Shown one piece after another: positions 26,567 to 34,965 of a stretch of DNA of 64,000 nt (the stretch's first letter is position 1; each line of letters opens with the position of its first letter). Position numbers and translations under genes: made by a program. The notes below the pieces were generated by a model. The model saw only the letters and a list, made by a program, of their open reading frames with translations, was not told the DNA's origin and did not search any database. Source of the stretch: Frankia sp. R82 (GTDB lineage: Bacteria > Actinomycetota > Actinomycetes > Frankiales > Frankiaceae). The stretch is from positions 1 to 64,000 of the forward strand of contig NZ_JAMQQG010000004.1 of assembly GCF_023716925.1 (NCBI RefSeq), in the 5' to 3' direction.

Positions 26567-27457
26567 TCACTCCGGCGGCGCGGCGACCTCCTCGGTTGGC
26601 TCCGGCAGATGCATCACGACCCCCAGAAACGAGTCCTGCGGGCTTCGTACGACGACCAGCCGAAAGGTGCGCGTGCCGAGCGTCGGGTGGCGCATCGCCC
26701 GGAGCCGGCCGCGCTGGGTGGCGATGTGCTGCTCGTCCCACCAGCCATGGAAGACGGCACTGTGCGCCTTCAGCTCCCGCAACATCGCCACCATGCGCTG
26801 GTCACCGGGCTGGGCCGCGTAGTTCGCCCGCAGCCGCCCGACCATGTCGCGGCACTCGTTCTCCCAGTCGACGAGCCGGGACCGGGCCTGCGGCGCCTGG
26901 AACAACCATCGCACCATGTTGTTCTCCGCGGCCGGCGGCGGACCGAAGTCCGTGTACCAGTCGGCGGTCGCCCGGTTGTGGGCTAGAACGTCGCCGTGTC
27001 GGGTGGCGAGGTAGGTCGGGCCGGCGGCGTCGGCATGCGCCGCCACAACTGCGCGCAGGTCGGCTTCGGCCGTGTCGTCGATCGGCGCCACCTGGGTGCG
27101 CGCCGGCGGCTTGGCCAGCTCACGCAGGTAACGGCGGTCGTCGGCGTCCAGCCGTAGTGCGGTCGCGATCGCGTCGAGGACCTGAGGCGACGGGTTCGCG
27201 GCCCGGCCCTGCTCGAGCGCCGTATACCAGCCGGTGCTGACTCCAGCGAGGCTCGCCACCTCCTCGCGCAGCAGCCCGCTGGCGCGGCGGCGCGGCGCGA
27301 TCGGCAGCCCGAGCAACGTCGGATCCAGCCGGGAACGCCGGTGGCGCAGGAACTCGGCGAGCTGATCGCGGCGCCGCTCCTCGGCGGAGCGCCCTCGGCG
27401 CGGCACCAGGGCTTCCGCACCGGCCCGCGAAGCCGGTCGGGCCGCACTGTCGGTCAT
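26567..27457 (-). CDS. XRE regulator with MmyB-like domain
   Basis: A 296-residue regulator. The HTH lies at about 28-105 (LAEFLRHRRSRLDP, LLREEVASLAGVSTGWYTALEQGR). The C-terminal ligand domain (115-290) has VLAHNRATADWYTDF, MVRWLFQAPQARSRLVDW and TFRLVVVRSPQDSFLGVV, the MmyB-like pattern of Streptomyces regulators named after the methylenomycin activator. It is divergent from an MFS pump with 86 bp between, so it probably controls the pump and itself. The ligand is unknown; fatty-acyl binding has been proposed for the fold. Confidence 0.9.
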   Translation of the reverse strand: MTDSAARPASRAGAEALVPRRGRSAEERRRDQLAEFLRHRRSRLDPTLLGLPIAPRRRASGLLREEVASLAGVSTGWYTALEQGRAANPSPQVLDAIATALRLDADDRRYLRELAKPPARTQVAPIDDTAEADLRAVVAAHADAAGPTYLATRHGDVLAHNRATADWYTDFGPPPAAENNMVRWLFQAPQARSRLVDWENECRDMVGRLRANYAAQPGDQRMVAMLRELKAHSAVFHGWWDEQHIATQRGRLRAMRHPTLGTRTFRLVVVRSPQDSFLGVVMHLPEPTEEVAAPPE

Positions 27458-27485
27458 CGCCGGCCGTCGTCCGCCGGTGTTACTC

Positions 27486-27504
27486 GCACTGGTACCACCA
27501 GCGC
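27486..27504. promoter_or_regulatory. candidate operator for XRE/MFS divergon
   Basis: GCaCTGGT-ACC-ACCAGcGC, an imperfect palindrome with 7 of 8 bases matched per arm, is the only clear dyad in the 86-bp gap between the divergent regulator and pump genes. Confidence 0.5.
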
Positions 27505-27543
27505 CTCATAGCACATGGCTTCACCCGCCCACACCATCGACAT

Positions 27544-28989
27544 ATGACGATCTCCAGCCCGGCCCGTCCCGCCGGTGCGGCCACCCCGGCCGAGCCGGTG
27601 GGTCACCCGGCCGCGCTCACGGCCCTGCTGCTGGCTACGTTCATGGGCTTTCTCGACCTGTTCATCGTCAACGTCGCCGCGCCGTCGGTCCAGCACGACC
27701 TGTCCGCCAGTTTCGCCGAGCTGCAGCTGGTTCTGTCCGGCTACATCGTCGCCTACGCTGTGGGCCTGGTCACGGGCGGACGGCTGGGCGACACCTACGG
27801 ACAGCGCAGGCTCTGGCTGAGCGGGATCGTGGCATTCGTCGTCGCCTCGGTCGCGTGCGGGGTGGCCCCCGGTATCTGGCTGCTCATCGGCGCGCGGGTC
27901 GTGCAGGGCTTCGCCGCGGCGGTCATGCTGCCGCAGGTACTGGCGAGCATCCAGATCCTCTACCCGCCGGGCGAGCGGCGGGGACGAGCTCTGTCCACCT
28001 ACGGTGCCGTGATCGGCCTGGCGTCGCTGTCCGGCCAGATCGTCGGCGGTGCTCTGATCGAGGCGGATCTCGCCGGAAGCGGCTGGCGGTCGGTGTTCTT
28101 CGTCAACGTGCCGATCGGCCTGGCCGCGCTGGCCATCGGGGCCCGAACCGTGCCAGCGGCCCGGCTACCCAGCCCGGCTCCGCTCGACGTGGCGGGCGCC
28201 GGCTTCCTCGGGGCCGCGATCGTGCTGACGCTGTACCCGGTGGTCGCCGGTGGGGCGTCGGGTTGGTCGGTTCCGCTGGTGGCGATGGTCGTCGCCGGAC
28301 TGGCCTGCTTCGGGGCGTTCTTCGCCTGGGAGCGCCGGCTGGAGGCCGATCCGGCTCGGGAGCCGCTGCTGCGCCCGTCGCTGCTGCGCCTGCCCGGGCC
28401 GCGGTGGGGGCTGCCCGTCGTCCTGGCCTTCTACGCGGGCAACTCGGGATTCTTCCTCGTGCTGGCCTATTTTCTTCAGGACGGCCTGAAGCTGTCGCCT
28501 CTCGGTTCCGGGCTCGGCTTCCTGCCGCTGGGCGCCGGGTTCGCCGCCGCGTCGCTGGCCTCCCGGGCGGCGGTCGCCCGCTTCGGCCTTCGTGCCCAGC
28601 TCGCCGGGGTGATGTTGATCGTCTTTGGTCTGCTGGCCGCGTTGCCCGCGTCACGCGGCTCGTCGGCGGACTTCCAGCTGATCGTCCCGCTGGCCCTGGC
28701 GGGCCTGGGGGAAGGGCTCATCGCGGCGCCGATCATCGGTGTGGTGTTGCGCGACGTGCCTCCTGAGGCGGCGGGCTCCGCCTCAGGGGCCCTCCTGACG
28801 ACGACCCAGATCGCGAACATCCTCAGCGTCGCCGTGACGGGGGTGATCTTCAACGGGCTGCTCGGCTCCGCGCCAGGTCGCCATGACTACGACACGGCGT
28901 TCGCCGGGGCGCTGATCTGGCTCCTGGTCCTCGCGGTGCTCACCGGGGCGCTGTTTCTCGGCCTGGGCCGAGCGCAGCGCCGCCCCTAG
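27544..28989 (+). CDS. MFS drug efflux transporter
   Basis: A 481-residue, 14-helix major facilitator of the drug/proton antiporter type. The first helix is LLLATFMGFLDLFIVNVAAPS; motif A is GRLGDTYGQRRLWL; motif C-like glycines lie around LASLSGQIVGGALI. Ends in a short basic tail. Divergent from the XRE/MmyB-like regulator and convergent with a second regulator of the same class, which suggests ligand-induced export. Substrate unknown. Confidence 0.93.
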   Translation: MTISSPARPAGAATPAEPVGHPAALTALLLATFMGFLDLFIVNVAAPSVQHDLSASFAELQLVLSGYIVAYAVGLVTGGRLGDTYGQRRLWLSGIVAFVVASVACGVAPGIWLLIGARVVQGFAAAVMLPQVLASIQILYPPGERRGRALSTYGAVIGLASLSGQIVGGALIEADLAGSGWRSVFFVNVPIGLAALAIGARTVPAARLPSPAPLDVAGAGFLGAAIVLTLYPVVAGGASGWSVPLVAMVVAGLACFGAFFAWERRLEADPAREPLLRPSLLRLPGPRWGLPVVLAFYAGNSGFFLVLAYFLQDGLKLSPLGSGLGFLPLGAGFAAASLASRAAVARFGLRAQLAGVMLIVFGLLAALPASRGSSADFQLIVPLALAGLGEGLIAAPIIGVVLRDVPPEAAGSASGALLTTTQIANILSVAVTGVIFNGLLGSAPGRHDYDTAFAGALIWLLVLAVLTGALFLGLGRAQRRP

Positions 28990-29048
28990 CTCAGGACGGT
29001 CCTGCGGCGTCGGGTGTCGCGCAACCGGCGGTGCCCGATCCGGGCTGT

Positions 29049-29987
29049 TCAGGTCTGGTCGGCGAGGGCGGCGAGTTCGGCGACCGACCGGGCCGTGATC
29101 GCGTCGGCAGGCAGGAAGAGCTCGGTCGCCAGCTCCGAGACGGTCACGTCGGCCGGGGTGTTGAAGGTCGTCATCGTCGACAGGAACGTGAGCACCCGGT
29201 CGCCGACCCGGATGCACAGCGGCAGCGCCAGGGCAGCGCCCATCCTGGACGATTCCGGCAGGCCCGAGCCATCCGCGGCACCCGGGCCCGGCTCCCCTCT
29301 GGACGGCGGACCGTCCCCGGTCAGCGGACCGTCCCCGGTCAGCCGGTCGGCGTGCGGAGTGGGGACGGGATAGGCGGCCACCTCCTCGTACAGCGCGTGC
29401 ACGGCCGACGGGGAGGAGGCGGTCATGCTTCGGCGCATCGTGTCCAGCAGATGCTCCCGCCACCGCGGCAGGTTCACGATGCGCGGCGCGAGCCCGCGGG
29501 GATGCAGCACCAGCCGCATGAGGTTCAGCGGCGGGCGAAGCAGTTCCGGCGCCACGCCGGCGAGCAGCATACGGGCCGGTCGGTTGCTCATCACGATCTC
29601 GAACGGCCCGTGCAGGACGATCGCCGGGTTCGGTTCACAGGCGGCGAGGAACTCGACCAGACCGGCGCGCACGGCGGCCATCGCCGGGTCGGTCAGCGCG
29701 GTTTCGGTGAACACCGGGGCGTAGCCGGCCGCGAGCAACAACGTGTTGCGGTCGCGCACCGGCACCTCCAGGTGGTCGGCCAACCGAAGGATCATCACCT
29801 TGCTGGGCAGGGCCTTGCCCGTCTCGACGAAACTGATGTGGCGCGCCGAGCTGTCCGCCCGAAGTGCTAGTTCAAGCTGACTAAGCCGACGCCGCAGGCG
29901 CCACTGACGCAGCAGTGCACCCACCCCCGCCGAGGTGCCCCCGCGCGGAGCCGCATCCGGTCTGCCGTCGCCGAAGGTGCTCACCAT
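29049..29987 (-). CDS. XRE regulator with MmyB-like domain
   Basis: A 312-residue regulator. The HTH spans about 22-80 (LLRQWRLRRRLSQLELALRADSSARHISFVETGKALPS). The ligand domain (100-305) includes FEIVMSNRPARMLLAG, RWREHLLDTMRR and a break around residue 210 filled by a Gly/Asp/Pro-rich linker. That linker carries a doubled LTGDGP encoded by an 18-bp direct repeat (29306-29341). Same class as the gene at 26567. The ATG at 29987 is unambiguous. Target genes are not evident; upstream DNA is non-coding. Confidence 0.88.
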   Translation of the reverse strand: MVSTFGDGRPDAAPRGGTSAGVGALLRQWRLRRRLSQLELALRADSSARHISFVETGKALPSKVMILRLADHLEVPVRDRNTLLLAAGYAPVFTETALTDPAMAAVRAGLVEFLAACEPNPAIVLHGPFEIVMSNRPARMLLAGVAPELLRPPLNLMRLVLHPRGLAPRIVNLPRWREHLLDTMRRSMTASSPSAVHALYEEVAAYPVPTPHADRLTGDGPLTGDGPPSRGEPGPGAADGSGLPESSRMGAALALPLCIRVGDRVLTFLSTMTTFNTPADVTVSELATELFLPADAITARSVAELAALADQT

Positions 29988-30254
29988 GAAGGCAACCGTA
30001 GCCAGTCAAGCCGCCATCAGTCGTTTGCTTGTTCGCCATCACGTGTCATCGTGTTCGATGGTTGTGTGACAGGTGTCCCGGGGTGCTCGTTGTGGGCCGA
30101 GTACGGACTGAACCACAAAGGTTGCGCGCAATGCCCGGAGTGGGCGGATTGACCCCGAGATGGCGTCCCCCGATGCTGACGTGCTGGCCAAACACCCCGA
30201 AGACTCGACACGCGGTTGCGTGACGCTTGTGCTGGTCTGCGACAGGATGACCGG

Positions 30255-30623
30255 GTGCCTCCCCGTCGGTCGTCGTCCCCTCGCGCGATCCCGGCCGCCG
30301 TCGCCTCGCCCCGGCGCCCTCGCGCAGTTTCCGTGACCCTTCACTCCGATCTGGATTCGGCCAGCCGCCAGCCGGCGTTGCCGATCCAGGTGCCCCGTCG
30401 TCGTCAGCCCGAGGCCGCCCTTCGGACGCCCGTCACGGCCAGTTGCGCGGGTTGCGACGCGCGGTGGACCGACGCGGCCACGACCCACTGCGGTTCGTGT
30501 CATCAGTCCTGGCCGACGGTGGAAGGTTTTGACGACCATCTCGTCGACTGTCCGGCCCGTCCGGTCATCGCGGCCCGTCGGGCCCGGCGGGCCGACGAGT
30601 CCGCCCCGGTGGCCATCGGCTGA
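30255..30623 (+). CDS. small FDXHR-type zinc-binding protein
   Basis: About 122 residues. The first 65 are basic and Pro/Ser-rich. The C-terminal half is a small zinc module: CAGCDARW, then THCGSCHQSW, then FDDHLVDC. This matches the putative zinc-binding FDXHR family, common in actinophages and occasionally in host chromosomes. Function unknown; DNA or RNA binding is plausible. I start at a GTG with AGGA upstream; a TTG at 30216 would add 13 residues. Confidence 0.6.
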   Translation: MPPRRSSSPRAIPAAVASPRRPRAVSVTLHSDLDSASRQPALPIQVPRRRQPEAALRTPVTASCAGCDARWTDAATTHCGSCHQSWPTVEGFDDHLVDCPARPVIAARRARRADESAPVAIG

Positions 30624-30805
30624 CCCCCGGGTCGCACGGGGCTGGTCAGGTCAGCTGATTCCGCGTCTGTGCCGGGTCAGCCGGTCGCAGACCTGTTACG
30701 TTCCGGCGCGGGAGTTACCGGTGACCGTCGATCCTCGGTGCGTCCGGCGCAGCGTTGGCCGGGCAGCGCCGGCACCGCGGCCGGGCACAGCGGGTGGAGG
30801 GGTCG

Positions 30806-31411
30806 ATGACGGTCTGCGGGTTGGTCCGGCTGGATGGGACGAACGTACGTCGAGCGGCCCTGACCGCCATGCTGGCCTGCTCGGCCCGGGGCCTGCCGGC
30901 CGCCCGCGGGGTGCACCTCGACGGGGTCTTCGGCGCGGTCACCGCCGCCGATCCGGATGCCGACCCGACGCCCCCACTGGCTGTCGACGACGCGGGTCTG
31001 GTTCTGATCGCCGACCGGGCGCCGCGGGTGCCCGGCCTGCGCCGGACCGGAACGCGCGATGGTGTCGTCCGCAGCGGCCAGCCGGCAGCGCTGCTCGGCG
31101 CAGCCACCCGCACGGTCACCGTCGCCTGGGAGCCGTCCCGGTCCCGGTTGGTTCTTGCCCGCCCGGCCGGGGCGCACACCGAAATGATCACCTGGACGGA
31201 TGGTCGGGTGTTGGCCTTCGGCACCGAACTGGAACAGGTGCGGGCGGCCCTGCTGTCACACGGTGATCTCGGCCGGCCACGGTGGCTCGGTCGGGGTGAG
31301 GTGCTCACGATCGCGGTGCCGGCGCGTCGGCCCGGGCTGGTCGCCGTCCGCCCGCACGTGCCCGTGGCGACGACGGCCCAGCCGGTGCACAACTCCGTCT
31401 CCTGCCCCTGA
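30806..31411 (+). CDS. free-standing asparagine-synthetase-like amidotransferase domain
   Basis: A 201-residue protein with the outline of the N-terminal amidotransferase domain of asparagine synthetases. It starts MTVCGLVRLDG, then HLDGVFGAV, LVLIADRAPRVPGLR, FGTELEQVRAALL and WLGRGEVLTIAV match the usual GxFA, ARDRxGxxPLY, FASEIKALL and PPGH stretches in order. The synthetase domain is missing. Cys is residue 4, not 2, and glutamine-site residues are poorly kept, so it may be an inactive relative. ATG follows GGAGGGG with good spacing, so it is a real gene. No lasso-peptide or other biosynthetic partner nearby. Confidence 0.6.
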   Translation: MTVCGLVRLDGTNVRRAALTAMLACSARGLPAARGVHLDGVFGAVTAADPDADPTPPLAVDDAGLVLIADRAPRVPGLRRTGTRDGVVRSGQPAALLGAATRTVTVAWEPSRSRLVLARPAGAHTEMITWTDGRVLAFGTELEQVRAALLSHGDLGRPRWLGRGEVLTIAVPARRPGLVAVRPHVPVATTAQPVHNSVSCP

Positions 31412-31489
31412 CCGCGTGGTTCGGCCAGCCCGGATCGGGCCGGCCTCCGGCCCGATCCGGGCCGAACGGAATCAGGTCAACGGGCCGGG

Positions 31490-31861
31490 TCAGGCCCGGT
31501 TGCTGGGCAGGTGCCGCTGGCGGACCAGCGCGGTGACCTTGCGCTCGGCGACGAACGACAGGAACGGAATCGTCCCGGCGAGCATGACCAGCACCGCGCG
31601 CACCAACGGCAGCCGACAGCGGGTGGCCAGGTCGTAGGTGCAGGCCAGGTAGACGACGTAGAGGACGCCGTGCACCGGCCCGACGATCGCCACGACCGTC
31701 GAGCTGTCGGCGGCGTACTTCAGCGGCATGCCGACGCAGACCAGCAGGATCAGACCCACGCCGACCACATAGGCGATCACCCGGTAGCGCAGCAGGGCGC
31801 CCTGGATCGCGGCCGGCGTGGAACTCCCGGCGGGGCGGGAGGGGGAGAAGCTGGTCGTCAT
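31490..31861 (-). CDS. DUF3817 membrane protein
   Basis: A 123-residue protein with three hydrophobic helices (about 28-48, 58-78 and 85-103) and the DUF3817 pattern: LLRYRVIAYVVGVGLILLV, VGPVHGVLYVVYL, FLSFVAERKV. The role of this family is not known. Its start overlaps the preceding gene stop by 4 bp (ATGA), so the two are cotranslated. Confidence 0.82.
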   Translation of the reverse strand: MTTSFSPSRPAGSSTPAAIQGALLRYRVIAYVVGVGLILLVCVGMPLKYAADSSTVVAIVGPVHGVLYVVYLACTYDLATRCRLPLVRAVLVMLAGTIPFLSFVAERKVTALVRQRHLPSNRA

Positions 31862-32382
31862 CCGCGGGCTCCGTTGATCTGCGGTGGGGTGGTGGCTCGC
31901 GCCGAGGGGTCGAGCTGCTTCGGTGGCTGGTTCGCGGCGATCGCCCGCAGCGCGTCCCGCTGTGCATCCCGGTTGTACAGGGCGGCGAGGTAGCGGTTGT
32001 AGGCGGCGACCTCCTCGTCGTCCTCATCATCGACCATCGATCCGCCCGCGGTCAGCATCCGGGGGCCGCCGGCGCCGAGCTGGTGCGGTGTCTCCGGTGC
32101 GATCCGGCCACCGACGCCCCACTGCGGTCCGTCGAGGTCCGGCGGCGAAAGCGCATCTTTGATCATCCGATACCACCAGTACAGGACGAAGACAGCGAAG
32201 ATCGGCCACTCGACGCCGTAGAAGAGGTTCTGCAGCGTGCCCTGGGCGGACTCGCCCTTGGTGAACTGCCAGACGCCCATGCGGATGAACAGGGCGACGA
32301 GGGCCAGCGCGAGCAGATGTCGCGCGATCCATGAGGGTGCAAACAACAGCCGGCGCACGGACTCGACGCTACCCCTCGACAT
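31858..32382 (-). CDS. conserved actinobacterial membrane protein
   Basis: About 174 residues. Two helices (residues 18-35 and 50-68) surround VWQFTKGESAQGTLQNLFYGVEWPIFAVFVLYWW. The acidic tail has DDEDDEEVAAYNRYLAALYNRDAQRDALR. Actinobacterial homologues of this two-helix protein occur next to DUF3817 genes, as here. Function unknown. I start at the ATG at 32382 (MSRGSVESVRRLLFAPSW); upstream in-frame sequence looks non-coding. Confidence 0.72.
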   Translation of the reverse strand: MSRGSVESVRRLLFAPSWIARHLLALALVALFIRMGVWQFTKGESAQGTLQNLFYGVEWPIFAVFVLYWWYRMIKDALSPPDLDGPQWGVGGRIAPETPHQLGAGGPRMLTAGGSMVDDEDDEEVAAYNRYLAALYNRDAQRDALRAIAANQPPKQLDPSARATTPPQINGARG

Positions 32383-32694
32383 CGTCACAACGTCGCGATC
32401 GTGGCGGCGCCCACCCGTGGGTGCTGTTCGCGGCGGGGTGCGAAAGTGCGGGGCTGGCCGATCCTGGCCAGACCGGCCAGCCCAGGTGTCGTACTGCGGC
32501 CCGCCCACCCGGCTGGGGGGGGTTAGTCGGACGTGGCGGGCCGGAACGCCGGCCGGGCCTCCTGGCGCGGGGACCGGATGGGGCGTTCACCTACCTAGTC
32601 GTCCGAACGGGGTCGGATGGTTGTCGGCCAGCGCAGAATATTTTCGTATTTTTCATGATTTTTCGGGCGGCATCGGAACTGGCGCCGGCACCGG

Positions 32695-34026
32695 TCAGCG
32701 CAGGACCGCGGCCGCGAGCGTCCAGGAACCGTCGCCCACGCCGGAGACCGTGACGGTGGTGGAACCGATGGCGCCCGGCAGCATCAGAGTGATCATCGCG
32801 TCGGCGGAGCCGTCCACCTGTCGGGAGGGCAGGTCCACCGTGAAGGTATTGGTCCCGGCCAGCGAGGAGATGGAGATCCGCACTGAGCCCGAAGACGCGC
32901 CCAGATAGATCTGCAGTTGGCGGGGTTGCAGCACGACGGTGGTCAACCGCGCCGCGCCGCGGACCGACAGGCGCCCCCTCTCGTCGCTGCCGACCAGGTT
33001 CGGGAATCCGCCGAACCAGGTGAACCCGGACGATGCCTGGGTCTCGCTGCCCGTGGCGAACGCGATGATCCGGGGTACGGGAATCGCCGCGCGGGTGCGG
33101 ATCCCGTTCCAGCCATCGCCGAAGACCACCCAGTCGGCGGCGTCGGCCGGTAGCTGCACCTGGGAACCGGCCGGGAAGGGCACGGTCTGGCTGGTGTAAC
33201 GGCCCTGGGCCACGGGTGTCATGACCGCCACGGGGGTACCGGGTGGACCGCTCGCCCCGCCGCGGGCCGGTTCGTCCTGGCCGGCCTGTGGAACGGCGTG
33301 CGCCGGTGGCGGGGTGTCGACCGGGTGTGGGGTCGATCCGGACCTGGTCGGTTCGGCCGCGCTCGTCGGCTCGGCGGTGGCCGTCGTGGTCCACGGTGAT
33401 CCGGTCGGATGTGGCGCGCCGGTCACCGTGGTGACCGGCGGATTCGGCGAGTCGCCACCCGGGATGCCGCCGACCAGGGCAAGCAATGCGACCAGCACCA
33501 TGGTCACCCCGGCGACAGCAGCGCCGACCAGAATGCGACCCCGGCGCTGGCCCGACCGGCGGGAGCGACCGCCCCGGGGCCGGGCGTTGGCTGCCGGCAG
33601 CCGGCTCGCCGACCGTGGCCGCAGCTCGTACGGCTCGGATGGCTCGGATGGCTCCTGCGCTTCGGCGGGTTCGGGTGGGCTGCTCGGATGATCCGAACGC
33701 CTCGGGAAGCTGAGGGGAGGTGTGCCCGCTGACGCGGATGCGGCGTGGGACGGGTCGTGATCCAGATCGCCATAGGGCGTGAACGGCGGCGCGGCCCGAC
33801 CCGAAAGAGATCTTTCCGGGTCAGGTTCGCCGGCGGCGGACGGGAGCACGGCGGTGGGTTCCGGTCCCAGGGACAGGACGGCGCCGAGCGAGTCCGTGAT
33901 CCGCCGTCGGATCCGCTCCGAGTCCGGCTGGTGCCGGTTCATCTCGACGTTCAGCAGGTCGCACAGATCATCGCGAAGCAGGCCACCCGGCCCCGTGCGC
34001 TCGCCGCGCTCACCATCCATGGCCAT
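32695..34026 (-). CDS. membrane-anchored partner of ECF sigma factor (putative anti-sigma)
   Basis: A 443-residue single-pass protein. A cytoplasmic N-terminal part (1-165) contains a short helical segment near residue 15-50 (LCDLLNVEMNRHQPDSERIRRRITDSLG) and a long disordered stretch. One membrane helix lies at about 166-188. The outer part has a Pro/Thr-rich linker and then a beta-rich domain (SQVQLPADAADWVVFGDGWNG, TFTVDLPSRQVDGSADAMITL). The start directly abuts the stop of the sigma gene (TAGATG), which suggests an anti-sigma role. No zinc-type HxxxCxxC motif is present. Confidence 0.65.
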   Translation of the reverse strand: MAMDGERGERTGPGGLLRDDLCDLLNVEMNRHQPDSERIRRRITDSLGAVLSLGPEPTAVLPSAAGEPDPERSLSGRAAPPFTPYGDLDHDPSHAASASAGTPPLSFPRRSDHPSSPPEPAEAQEPSEPSEPYELRPRSASRLPAANARPRGGRSRRSGQRRGRILVGAAVAGVTMVLVALLALVGGIPGGDSPNPPVTTVTGAPHPTGSPWTTTATAEPTSAAEPTRSGSTPHPVDTPPPAHAVPQAGQDEPARGGASGPPGTPVAVMTPVAQGRYTSQTVPFPAGSQVQLPADAADWVVFGDGWNGIRTRAAIPVPRIIAFATGSETQASSGFTWFGGFPNLVGSDERGRLSVRGAARLTTVVLQPRQLQIYLGASSGSVRISISSLAGTNTFTVDLPSRQVDGSADAMITLMLPGAIGSTTVTVSGVGDGSWTLAAAVLR

Positions 34027-34965
34027 CTACGCCTCGCCGACCCGCCAGCCGGGCCAGTTTCGGGCCGGCTCGGGCCGGTTGCGGCGCTCGGGGCGCAGTC
34101 GGCGGCGGATCCGCTCCGTGGGGTGATCGTCCTGAGTCGGAATGTGTGACCGGACCTGGGACGAAGGGCCGACCTGAACCAGATGCTCCTGGCTGCTGGG
34201 CTGGTCCAGGGAAAGGCCGACGACCAGCTCCGCCGGCTCGGCCGTGAAGGCGGACGGATCGGGGCCGGCCGGCGAGCCGGACGAACCGGGCCGGCGGCGG
34301 TCGGGACGCAGCGACCCGGCCCGGGCACCGCCCGAGTGGGGTGGGACCTGGCCGCCGGAGCGTCGGGATGTGGTGTTGCGCCCGGCAGCCCGGCCGGACG
34401 TGTCCGGGGATCGGAGGTCCCGACTCGTCGACGCGGCCGGCGCCGCCGGGCTGCCCTGCAGCAGGCGTTCCAGGTCGGCGACCCCGCGGGCGGTCTGGCT
34501 TTTCACGGTCCCGACGGAGATTCCCAGCGTGCGGGCGGTCTCCGTCTCCGACAGGTCGAAGGCATAGCGCAGCACCACGCACGCCCGTTTCCCGGGCGGT
34601 AACGACATCAGTGCGCTGCGCAGGTCCACGACAGCCGGTACGTCCGGCCCGGGGGTGGAACCCTCGGCCTGTTCACCGAGAGCGAGCAGACCTCGCCGTT
34701 CGCGCACGACCCGCCGGACCCGGTCCGCTGCCAGGTTCGCGACGATGCGCCGCACGTAGGCCAGTGGGAACTCGGCCGCCTGGACGCGGTCCCACCGGGT
34801 CCAGGCGGCGGTAAGGGCGTCGGCGGTGATGTCGTCCGCCGCGTCGTGGTCGCCGCTGAGCAGATAGGCGAACCGGCTCAGCTCGCGGTGGTGGCGCTCG
34901 AAGAAGGCCCGGAACTCCGCCTGATCGTGAGGGTGGTCGTCGTCGTCGGCCGCGACCGCTTCCAC
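34027..34965 (-). CDS. ECF sigma factor, SigE-like, with long C-terminal extension
   Basis: About 312 residues. Region 2 (20-90) has FFERHHRELSRFAYLLSGDHDAADDITADALTAAW. Region 4 (115-170) has ALMSLPPGKRACVVLRYAFDLSETETARTLGISVGTVKSQTARG, typical of SigE-like ECF factors. Residues 175-312 are an unusual, basic, low-complexity extension. I choose the GTG at 34965 because GGGGAG lies 7 nt upstream; a GTG at 34971 is too close to it. Translation leads directly into the membrane partner. Confidence 0.85.
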   Translation of the reverse strand: MEAVAADDDDHPHDQAEFRAFFERHHRELSRFAYLLSGDHDAADDITADALTAAWTRWDRVQAAEFPLAYVRRIVANLAADRVRRVVRERRGLLALGEQAEGSTPGPDVPAVVDLRSALMSLPPGKRACVVLRYAFDLSETETARTLGISVGTVKSQTARGVADLERLLQGSPAAPAASTSRDLRSPDTSGRAAGRNTTSRRSGGQVPPHSGGARAGSLRPDRRRPGSSGSPAGPDPSAFTAEPAELVVGLSLDQPSSQEHLVQVGPSSQVRSHIPTQDDHPTERIRRRLRPERRNRPEPARNWPGWRVGEA

